Shown here: in pieces, positions 1 to 5,195 of the stretch
Position numbering within the stretch: position 1 is the stretch's first letter
Layout: every line of letters starts with the position of its first letter
Assembly (NCBI GenBank): GCA_963715055.1
Contig: CAVQRB010000015.1
Span: forward strand, 1-28,648
Direction of reading: 5' to 3'
DNA length: 28,648 nt
DNA from: CAVQRB01 sp963715055
GTDB lineage: Bacteria; Pseudomonadota; Alphaproteobacteria; Rhodobacterales; Rhodobacteraceae
Position numbers and translations under genes: made by a program
Notes under the pieces: generated by a model
The model's database searches: none
What the model saw: the letters and a program-made list of their open reading frames with translations, nothing else
What the model was told of the DNA's origin: nothing

Positions 1-195
1 TCAAAGCCAATCGGTGAATATCTTCCAACTGGTAGGTCCGCAGCCATGTATGCAGTTTGGGTGCTTTTTGCCAAGTGGCGCGCCACCCCCAGAGCTATGC
101 ATTCGACAGACATTCCAACCTTGCTTAGGAAGGGCATTGGCAACGCAGCGCTGTAAATTTGGTCGTCGCGTGGCATCTGGGCGCATCTCTGAGCC
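1..195 (-). pseudogene. Frameshifted copy of a small Cys/His-rich phage-island protein
   Basis: The leftward strand carries the hallmark of a small family common on alphaproteobacterial phage-like islands: a Cys pair, then GWxVCRMH, a Gly-rich GGGAPxGKxxP and a final HG. The intact relative is at 1035-1283. Here the similarity is split over three frames. An N-terminal PRCHATTKFTALRC is in one frame, NALPKQGWNVCRMH through to CIHG in a second, and LRTYQLEDIHRLAL (matching the relative's MRSKEIKELRRI) in a third that runs to the window edge. I read this as a decayed paralogue. The middle frame alone would give a 61-residue ORF ending at position 1. Function of the family is unknown; the Cys/His spacing suggests zinc binding. 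The frameshifts are inferred by eye from the paralogue. Confidence 0.55.
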
Positions 196-273
196 TTTGG
201 ACAGGGACTACTGGGTTGCCTGTTCGCTCCTTAGTCTCATAAAGTTCCGAGGCGGGCGAATGGGAGATTTTGT

Positions 274-1023
274 GTGTTCCGTAGTATTTGTCCGACACTC
301 TCATTCCTGACGGCTACAGTTGTACTGGTATCCTCAGCGCAATCCGAACCGTTGCCTCCGCTTGATGCAGGAAAACGTATGGAATGGACAGCCGTAGGTG
401 TGGTCAATACCAAAGGAACCAAGGGGGCTTCGACTTGTAGCGGAACATTGGTCGCGCCAGACTTGATAGTCACTGCTGCGCATTGCACCACCAAAAAAGA
501 CGGCTTGTTGGACAGTTTGCATTTTATTGCAGGTCAAGATGGCACCCGCTTTGTAGCGGACAGTAGTTCTGTTGAGATACTCCGCTATCCTGTCTGGGGT
601 TTTGCATCTGGCGCAATAAAGTATCGTTTTGATCTCGCCGTCGTTCGTCTGGGCCGTTTTATCCCCGCAAAAAAGGTGCGCCCGGTTCCACTGGTTCCTA
701 CTGAAAGTGCGCTTCCTAAAGCTGGGGCTCTGCTAGGATATCAGAATGCTCCTGACAAAAGCCTCCACGGGCGTTTTGATTGTCAACTTATGCCTACTCC
801 ACACCTTGGCTTATTCGCTTCAAACTGCGGCGTGATTAGCGGAAATTCTGGAGGTGCGGTTTTGGTAAATGGCCCGCAAGGATGGCAACTGGCGGGTGTA
901 ATCGTCGCACGAAAAGAGCCCGAAGGGACCGCGCTTGCGGCTGAAGTCAACGATTGGCTTCGCGAACATGTCAGCGAGGCGTGGAAACGGGAGGCCGAAC
1001 GTTCCGCTAGCGCTAAAAAGTAG
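274..1023 (+). CDS. Secreted trypsin-like (S1) serine protease
   Basis: A 249-residue chymotrypsin-fold serine endopeptidase. The N-terminus is a signal peptide (hydrophobic stretch about residues 7-21, then SSAQS before the mature chain), so it should act in the periplasm or outside the cell. The full catalytic triad is visible: His70 in VTAAHC, Asp120 in RFDLAVVRL, and Ser192 in ISGNSGGAV. Cys55/Cys71 and Cys170/Cys185 could form the usual disulfides. The start is a GTG preceded by GGGAG at good spacing. There is no propeptide and no PDZ domain, so it is unlike DegP. It stands alone on the + strand of the island, with members of the same small protein family on both sides, and looks like cargo ('moron') DNA. 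GC is lower than in the host part of the window. The substrate is unknown. Confidence 0.85.
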   Translation: MFRSICPTLSFLTATVVLVSSAQSEPLPPLDAGKRMEWTAVGVVNTKGTKGASTCSGTLVAPDLIVTAAHCTTKKDGLLDSLHFIAGQDGTRFVADSSSVEILRYPVWGFASGAIKYRFDLAVVRLGRFIPAKKVRPVPLVPTESALPKAGALLGYQNAPDKSLHGRFDCQLMPTPHLGLFASNCGVISGNSGGAVLVNGPQGWQLAGVIVARKEPEGTALAAEVNDWLREHVSEAWKREAERSASAKK

Positions 1024-1034
1024 GCGCAGCAAGT

Positions 1035-1283
1035 CTACGTAAGCTCTCTATATGACTTACCAAGAACCGAAACTATCCTACGCAATTCCTTAATTTCCTT
1101 CGACCGCATACCATGTCTCCATGAAGGATGCGCTTTACCAGCCGGTTGGCCACCACCAGCGCCATGCATCCGACAGACGCGCCAGCCGCGAACGGCGGGG
1201 TTTTTGCAAAGAATGCCAGAGCGCTTTGATAGGGCAGTGCATCGCGGCGAGGCATGTGCGCTTTGCATGGGGTTAGCGTTCAC
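1035..1283 (-). CDS. Small Cys/His-rich phage-island protein (HGAGGGxPxGKxxP...HG family)
   Basis: 82 residues if begun at the GTG at 1283, or 77 from the ATG at 1268; neither has a clear Shine-Dalgarno, so the start is open. The core reads PRCTALSKRSGILCKNPAVRGW, then RVCRMHGAGGGQPAGKAH and SWRHGMRS, followed by a charged helix. Such proteins recur on Rhodobacterales prophages and genomic islands and have no established function; the C-x(n)-C-x(n)-C-x3-H pattern suggests a small zinc-binding module. A frameshifted paralogue lies at the window start. Upstream (1284-1360) is a dense set of GTAAC repeats and an 18-bp palindrome that could control it. Confidence 0.65.
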   Translation of the reverse strand: MNANPMQSAHASPRCTALSKRSGILCKNPAVRGWRVCRMHGAGGGQPAGKAHPSWRHGMRSKEIKELRRIVSVLGKSYRELT

Positions 1284-1288
1284 TATTC

Positions 1289-1434
1289 GGTAACGCGGTC
1301 ATGCTGCCGTTACGACGGTTACCACCCCCTATCAGGGGGTAACGTTGGTAACGCTGACCTTGCCACATTTGCTTCAAGAAAATCGAAGAAACGGGCATCG
1401 GTCCTACTCCCGAGTTTTGCGAGCGGAAGGTAAC
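1289..1434. repeat. Cluster of six GTAAC/GTTAC motifs
   Basis: The gap 1284-1458 holds no credible gene. Within it, GGTAACG occurs at 1289-1295, 1338-1344 and 1347-1353, GGTTACC at 1317-1323, CGTTACG at 1308-1314 and GGTAAC at 1429-1434, in both orientations. Such a cluster upstream of the leftward gene at 1283 could be an operator array for an island regulator. It could also be short iterons, although no replication gene is nearby. The role is inferred; only the motif clustering is seen. Confidence 0.4.
1324..1341. promoter_or_regulatory. 18-bp palindrome ACCCC-N8-GGGGTA, candidate operator
   Basis: ACCCCCTATCAGGGGGTA forms a perfect 5-bp inverted repeat (CCCCC/GGGGG) around a TATCA centre, flanked by GTTACC and GTAACG half-sites. 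It lies 41-58 bases upstream of the leftward start at 1283. A palindrome with the same ends and length sits 22-39 bases upstream of the integrase start (4578-4595). No U-run follows on either strand, so an intrinsic terminator is unlikely. Confidence 0.4.
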
Positions 1435-1458
1435 TCAAAAGCTTTCTACGCCTTGACG

Positions 1459-1719
1459 TTATACGTCATACCCTTGTTTCACTCTCGCCTTATGGTTTAC
1501 GAGCGCAGCCTCAAAAGTGATATAGTGCTTCATTTCCCGCTCCCACTCTGCCTTAAATGCCTCATACTTGGGACATTTGTTGACGTTCTCCTGACATGCA
1601 ATCATCAGTTTCTCGCCCTCGTCGAATTCCCGGCTCAATCGGCCAGCGACATCATTGGGGTCGTGTATGGCGCACCCCGTCATCAGAACGATCAAGGAGA
1701 GAAAGCAGAAGTTGCGCAT
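1459..1719 (-). CDS. Small putative lipoprotein
   Basis: 86 residues beginning with a classic lipoprotein signal: positively charged start, hydrophobic stretch FLSLIVLM and lipobox LMTGC with the acylated Cys at residue 16. After cleavage a hydrophilic, probably helical chain of about 70 residues remains, with two more Cys. It should be membrane-anchored in the periplasm. I do not recognise a named family. An open frame on the opposite strand (1345-1731) is a shadow, because this strand has the lipobox and sensible composition. It may be island cargo with a surface or entry-exclusion role, but nothing in the sequence proves that. Confidence 0.6.
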   Translation of the reverse strand: MRNFCFLSLIVLMTGCAIHDPNDVAGRLSREFDEGEKLMIACQENVNKCPKYEAFKAEWEREMKHYITFEAALVNHKARVKQGYDV

Positions 1720-1805
1720 AGTGTGACTTAGATTTTATTTGCTCTTGGATTGATACTGGTGCGCCTTGGCTCCCGGGCGCAATCCAATTCCCCACCAAGC
1801 TCTAG

Positions 1806-1957
1806 TCATGCTGCAGTTTGATTTCCGGTGGCCTCGATGCGGTTGTGCATGCCAAAGCCGCCTTCACCGGCAACATAGACGACACAGCCGCAATCCTCCT
1901 TGCGTGTCGGCACCTTGATGCCCGGCCTGCCTCCTCTGGTGTGATGTGGATACTCAT
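1806..1957 (-). CDS. Small hypothetical island protein, frame uncertain
   Basis: An ATG at 1957 overlaps the stop of the preceding 40-residue gene (ATGA), which suggests translational coupling. From it the frame begins MSIHITPEEAG and then becomes Arg/Ala-rich and unconvincing, stopping near 1802. A one-base shift gives RPGIKVPTRKEDCGCVVYVA followed by GEGGFGMHNRIEATGNQTAA, which looks like genuine protein and stops at 1806. Either the gene carries a frameshift near 1930, or it uses an upstream GTG at 1994 in the second frame with an odd N-terminus. No family recognised. Confidence 0.35.
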
Positions 1958-2076
1958 CGCTTGACCTCGCCAAAATAGAGAGCAGCGATGACACGGGCCT
2001 GTGCTTCGGTCAGCCCGTGTTTCCAGCGGATGCGGCGTTCCTGGCGGGGGCGGGGGTCTGGGGTCCGGGTCTTCAC
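1954..2076 (-). CDS. 40-residue phage-island small protein
   Basis: A GTG start at 2076 overlaps the stop of the upstream gene (2073-2360), and its own stop overlaps the next ATG at 1957, so it sits in a translationally coupled run. The product is Arg-rich at the N-terminus and continues IRWKHGLTEAQARVIAALYF then GEVKR. This helix-turn-helix-like pattern (GLTxAQARVIA) is one I associate with very small proteins in alphaproteobacterial prophage islands. Function is unknown; a DNA-binding role would fit the charge and helix pattern. The frame is supported by codon use and the overlaps on both sides. Confidence 0.5.
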   Translation of the reverse strand: MKTRTPDPRPRQERRIRWKHGLTEAQARVIAALYFGEVKR

Positions 2077-2360
2077 GCGGCACCTCCCATTTCGCCCAAC
2101 GCTTTTGCGGACGCTGGGAAGCGCAAGGCGGCGATTTCAGCGTCCTCGCTCAGCCAGTAGTGCGCGATGTTTTCCGGGCCGCGATATTCCACCAGAATGG
2201 GCCAGTGATAGTCCGTTTTCAGACGGTGGATAATCGCGCCCAGACGCCAGCCGCGCACCTCGCGGATTTCAGTCTTGTGGGAGATGGTGCGCCCGTCCAG
2301 GAGCGCCTTGCAGGTCCAGAACACCTGCGTATTGCCTGAGTACCATTGGTTGCTGCTCAT
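2073..2360 (-). CDS. Hypothetical island protein, 95 aa
   Basis: I chose the ATG at 2360 because AAGGA lies just upstream; the longer frame to 2516 runs back through an intergenic hairpin and into alpA. The 95-residue soluble product starts MSSNQWYSGNTQVFW and contains a Trp/Tyr/His-rich middle (VRGWRLGAIIHRL, YHWPILVEYRGPENIAHYWL) before an acidic C-terminus. No membrane segment, signal or catalytic motif is evident, and I do not recognise a named family. It is downstream of the AlpA-like gene and overlaps the next small gene, so it is probably expressed with the other small island genes. Confidence 0.55.
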   Translation of the reverse strand: MSSNQWYSGNTQVFWTCKALLDGRTISHKTEIREVRGWRLGAIIHRLKTDYHWPILVEYRGPENIAHYWLSEDAEIAALRFPASAKALGEMGGAA

Positions 2361-2440
2361 ATTGTCGTCCTTGTGTTTGATTTCACAAGGCGCTGGGCGT
2401 ATGTAGAGGGAGTATCTCGCCAGATATATTCCCGCCCCAA

Positions 2441-2463
2441 CGCCCAAGCGCCTAGCTTGGGTG
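2441..2463 (-). terminator. Hairpin after alpA-like gene
   Basis: CCCAAGC-GCCTA-GCTTGGG forms a perfect 7-bp stem, extendable by one G-T and one C-G pair. It lies about 10 bases beyond the alpA-like stop on the leftward strand. No U-run follows, so it may be a weak or Rho-assisted terminator, or an operator for the next gene. Confidence 0.35.
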
Positions 2464-2472
2464 GGGTGGGTC

Positions 2473-2643
2473 TTATGCCGCGCCCTTTTCGAGTGCAGCT
2501 TCGATCTCGGCTTCATTCCAATAGAGGCGAGAGCCGAGCTTTACCGGCTTGGGCAAGCGGCCCAGTTCAACGTCCCGGTAAATGGTGGTGCGACCTCTGC
2601 CGCCAAGTTTGGCCTGAAGGTCGCGGAAGGAAAGATAGGTCAT
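2473..2643 (-). CDS. AlpA-family excisionase-like regulator
   Basis: 56 residues from the ATG at 2643 (a longer frame to 2670 exists but the family starts near MTYLSF). It is a winged helix-turn-helix of the AlpA/MerR-like excisionase type: MTYLSFRDLQAKLGG, recognition region RGRTTIYRDVELGRLPKPVK, then the wing LGSRLYWNEAEIEAALEKG. Relatives control integrase genes or direct excision in P4-like elements. The gene is on the same strand as the integrase and two ORFs downstream of it, the usual arrangement. It may bind the palindromes at 4578 and 1324, but that is inference. Confidence 0.8.
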   Translation of the reverse strand: MTYLSFRDLQAKLGGRGRTTIYRDVELGRLPKPVKLGSRLYWNEAEIEAALEKGAA

Positions 2644-2724
2644 TTGATGCCCCGTGCATGCTTGTTTCAATTGGGAGCAAGGTGCACAGGGGGGCTTGAG
2701 TAGTCAAAATACGGGCTCAAGAAA

Positions 2725-3051
2725 TCACGAAATCGAGTTGGTATTGCTATTCTTTGCCCTCCGCAATTTGCATTCAAACAGCCTTGCTTCTATCGCATTC
2801 TGCTTCTTGAAAGCTTCGCTGGTCGGGTTGCGCCAGTTTGCAGCGAGACCGAACGCGCGCAAAGAAAACTCTACAGCCCGACCGAAATCCGTAGAGGGAA
2901 ACCCTTCTGTCTGACCGAACGTAACTGCCCACCTTTGACGACGGAATACGCGCCGGATGCCTTCAGCAACAATGTAGGCAGCGGGGTTCCGACCGCCCCG
3001 CCTGTCATGCTCCTTTGACCACTCACCCATTTGATCCGCGCTCGCGGTCAA
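2725..3051 (-). CDS. Hypothetical island protein, possible C-terminal half of a frameshifted gene
   Basis: The first usable start in frame is a TTG at 3051, but coding-like sequence continues upstream in this frame (LQFVIQAGGITREQLKLTVQ) to a stop near 3140 without an ATG or GTG. The downstream part contains GEWSKEHDRRGGRNPAAYIV, FRRQRWAVTFGQTEGFPSTD and FSLRAFGLAANWRNPTSEAF ending in Lys/Arg-rich sequence. The lack of a start and the overlap with the ORF before it suggest that 3364-2725 was once one gene of about 200 codons. I know no function. GC is low compared with the host region. Confidence 0.4.
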   Translation of the reverse strand: MTASADQMGEWSKEHDRRGGRNPAAYIVAEGIRRVFRRQRWAVTFGQTEGFPSTDFGRAVEFSLRAFGLAANWRNPTSEAFKKQNAIEARLFECKLRRAKNSNTNSIS

Positions 3052-3076
3052 CTCTTGAACCGTGAGTTTTAGTTGC

Positions 3077-3364
3077 TCACGGGTTATTCCACCGGCTTGA
3101 ATAACAAACTGGAGTTCTTGGTGCAGGCATTTCTGAGTAAGCTTTCAAGAATTGTTCGCCACAAATCGCCGCGCGACCCAACAAACGAGCAGTTTCTCGT
3201 TGGACATCGATTTGCTGGCTGGAGCTCCACTCTGGCCAAGGCAGACCAGCAAAAGCATCAAGAACCTTATATTCAGATACTCCCAATTCCCTTCCAATAA
3301 GCCTGAAAGGCTCGCAACCATCGTCTTTCGCCGCAGGAAAGGGTTCCATATTTTTAATGGTCAC
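3077..3364 (-). CDS. Hypothetical island protein, possible N-terminal half of a frameshifted gene
   Basis: 95 residues starting MTIKNMEPFPAAKDDGCEPF and continuing RLIGRELGVSEYKVLDAFAG, which resembles a helix-turn-helix segment, then helical sequence to FLKAYSEM. The last 16 residues (PAPRTPVCYSSRWNNP) lose protein-like character just where the neighbouring frame becomes protein-like (KCLHQELQFVIQ). A single-base shift near 3130 would join the two. It lies about 40 bases downstream of the integrase stop on the same strand. Function unknown. Confidence 0.45.
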   Translation of the reverse strand: MTIKNMEPFPAAKDDGCEPFRLIGRELGVSEYKVLDAFAGLPWPEWSSSQQIDVQRETARLLGRAAICGEQFLKAYSEMPAPRTPVCYSSRWNNP

Positions 3365-3404
3365 TGAGCAGTACCGAGAATGGCAACTTTCAAATGTCTT
3401 GCAC

Positions 3405-4556
3405 TCAAAAGCCCGCCCACCGCTCCATCAGCGCCCGCCGCTGCTCCAGAAAATCCGTCCGCCGATAGGCGCGCTCCACGGCACCGCCTGACACATGCCC
3501 AAGGCAGGTTTCCGCAACCTCATGCGGGGTGTTCGTCGTCTCGGCCACCCAATCGCGGAACGACGACCGGAACCCATGCGGCCTTTCCGCCATGCCGCGC
3601 CGCTCCATCATCCGCGACATGGTGGCGTCCGAAATCACGCCCTTGCGGACGCTGGGAAACAGGAACCCGTCCCGTGCAAAGGCTGAGGCCTGTTCAATCA
3701 CCTGCATCGCTTCACGCGACAACGGCACCCGGAAATCGCTGGTGGCATCCTTGCGGCCTTTCATCATCTCTGCCGGGATAGTCCACACGTCTCCGTCGAT
3801 CTGGTCAAGCCGCATGAAGCGCAAAGGCCGCGACCGCACTGCCGTGAGAATGAGCAGGCGCAGCGCCAGTTCGGTAAGGCTTCCACCGTCGAGCGATTGA
3901 TAGAAGGCTGGCACGTCCTGCCAGTGAAGGGCGGGGATATTCTGGACCTTGTGGCGCTGCTTGCCCAAAAGCGCCTTGGCCTTGTCCGTCGCTTGCAGGT
4001 CCACATCCAGGCCCAGCGCCGCCGCATGACGGAAGCAAATGCGCAGCCGGTCCATCGCTTTTTGCGCCGTAGAGGCCTTTGTGTGCCAGATCGGGGCCAG
4101 CGTATCGCGAATGTCGCGCTGGTCGATTTGTGTGACAGGCATCTTGCCCAGCTTGGGTAAAACGTGAAGCTCCAACGGGCTGAACCAGCGACCTGCTGTC
4201 CCGTCGCCTTTCAGTTCGGCCTTGCGGCTTTCAAAGGCATCTTCGGCGATGTCCCGCAAAATGTGCATATTGCGCTCGTCTTCCCGGCGCTGGCGTTCCC
4301 GTTCCTTTATGGCGTCCTTGCCATCCCGCACGACCGCGCGCCATTTGTGAGCCTCATCGCGAGCGGCTTTCAGTGTCACATCGGGAAAGCTTCCCAACCC
4401 CATTTCGTGCCGTCGTGCGAAAATCGTGTATCGCAAGAACCACTGCGCGCCGCCATCGGGCCTCCTGTGAAACCAGAGGCCGCCGCCATCAGCATACTTG
4501 CCGGGAGCCTTGGCCTTCAGTTCCGCGCTGGTGAGTTTGTGTTTAGCGTGCGCCAT
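3405..4556 (-). CDS. P4-type tyrosine recombinase / island integrase
   Basis: 383 residues, full length for P4-like integrases. The N-terminal arm-binding domain (DUF4102 type) covers about residues 5-85 (KYADGGGLWFHRRPDGGAQW), a SAM-like core-binding domain about 95-195, and the catalytic domain 205-375. All active-site residues are visible: Arg241 (TAVRSRPLR), Lys266 (MMKGRKD), His327 and Arg330 (RPHGFRSSFRDW), His354 (LGHVSGGAVERAY) and nucleophile Tyr364. It integrates and excises the element by site-specific recombination, in this class usually at the 3' end of a tRNA gene. That agrees with the tRNA fragment 137 bases upstream. AGGTGG precedes the ATG. It appears intact, so the element may still be mobile if the other end persists. 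Confidence 0.93.
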   Translation of the reverse strand: MAHAKHKLTSAELKAKAPGKYADGGGLWFHRRPDGGAQWFLRYTIFARRHEMGLGSFPDVTLKAARDEAHKWRAVVRDGKDAIKERERQRREDERNMHILRDIAEDAFESRKAELKGDGTAGRWFSPLELHVLPKLGKMPVTQIDQRDIRDTLAPIWHTKASTAQKAMDRLRICFRHAAALGLDVDLQATDKAKALLGKQRHKVQNIPALHWQDVPAFYQSLDGGSLTELALRLLILTAVRSRPLRFMRLDQIDGDVWTIPAEMMKGRKDATSDFRVPLSREAMQVIEQASAFARDGFLFPSVRKGVISDATMSRMMERRGMAERPHGFRSSFRDWVAETTNTPHEVAETCLGHVSGGAVERAYRRTDFLEQRRALMERWAGF

Positions 4557-4577
4557 TTTCTGTCCACCTAAATATCC

Positions 4578-4595
4578 ACCCCTATATATGGGGTA
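4578..4595. promoter_or_regulatory. 18-bp palindrome upstream of integrase, candidate operator
   Basis: ACCCCTATATATGGGGTA is an inverted repeat (CCCC/GGGG about a TATATAT centre) 22-39 bases before the integrase start, where a promoter or operator is expected. A further GGGG follows at 4600-4603. It shares its outer bases and total length with the palindrome at 1324-1341, suggesting one island regulator recognises both. Regulator identity is unknown; the AlpA-like protein is one candidate. Confidence 0.4.
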
Positions 4596-4692
4596 TCATG
4601 GGGCGGAACGGAACAAGGTGAAACACGAAAATACATATTTTTATAGGATAATCAGAATTTGCGATACACCGCGAAACACCAATATATAGTAA

Positions 4693-4715
4693 TTCAATGC
4701 CTACCTCCCGCACCA
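4693..4715 (+). other. tRNA 3'-end fragment, probable attachment-site copy (island boundary)
   Basis: TTCAATG followed by CCTACCTCCCGCACCA reads as a tRNA T-loop, the 3' T-stem strand CCTAC, the 3' acceptor strand CTCCCGC, discriminator A and CCA. The matching 5' T-stem (GTAGG) and the rest of a tRNA are absent upstream, so this is not a complete tRNA gene. A displaced 3' end of this kind next to an integrase is the standard footprint of integration into a tRNA gene. The acceptor sequence and A-CCA would suit tRNA-Leu, a common target of P4-type integrases, but the isotype is a guess. An intact tRNA with this 3' end is predicted at the far end of the element, left of this window. Confidence 0.6.
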
Positions 4716-5195
4716 ATAAATCTGATATAATTGATGTGCAACAATAGTCTTACTTGGTATCACAGACTTGTATCCTCCGCTGCGACTTTGCCTATCGATG
4801 CGTGCCTTGGTTTTCTGTAAACAGGCTAAACTCGGTTGTTCGTGCCCTGAAAGACACAACTTGAGGCGGACATTAGGTTCGTCCCGTCAGGCCATCAGAA
4901 GCCATAAGTGCTGTTCAAGGCGAACCGAAATCTAGCGCCGGCCAGGTTCTGCCCTGCGCTTCGAGTGTAACGGCTTGTGATGCAAATCTATGGGTCAGGA
5001 GCAGTTTCCGCGTCCGCCCGAGTTCCGGGGCTACTTTCCCGGAAATTGTCTCGCGCATTTCCACAGGTCCGGTGCTCAGAATTCACCTGTTAAGTGGTCC
5101 GAAAGAAATCCTCGGTAGTGAAACAGGAAATGATCGTTCGTCAAATCCTCGTCTTGCGGCCGGTCTTCAGGATTATCAGGTTAAAGGAACAGGCG
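4716..5195. other. Non-coding gap between island and chemoreceptor
   Basis: About 480 bases without a convincing gene on either strand. It contains short, biased open frames only, and no tRNA or clear intrinsic terminator. The chemoreceptor frame is open upstream to 5094, but that extension has poor composition and lacks a good ribosome site. The promoter of the chemoreceptor gene presumably lies here; I could not pick out a reliable -35/-10 pair. Confidence 0.5.

Noticed and set aside
1324..1341. Intrinsic terminator for the lipoprotein gene
   Set aside because: Strong stem but no U-run on either strand, and 118 bases beyond the stop codon; an operator is more likely.
1345..1731. + strand 128-codon frame opposite the small lipoprotein
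   Set aside because: No domain or ribosome site; the opposite strand has a clear lipobox protein.
4630..4715. Complete tRNA gene ending at 4715
   Set aside because: Only the T-loop to CCA part is present; no D-arm, anticodon arm or 5' acceptor strand upstream.
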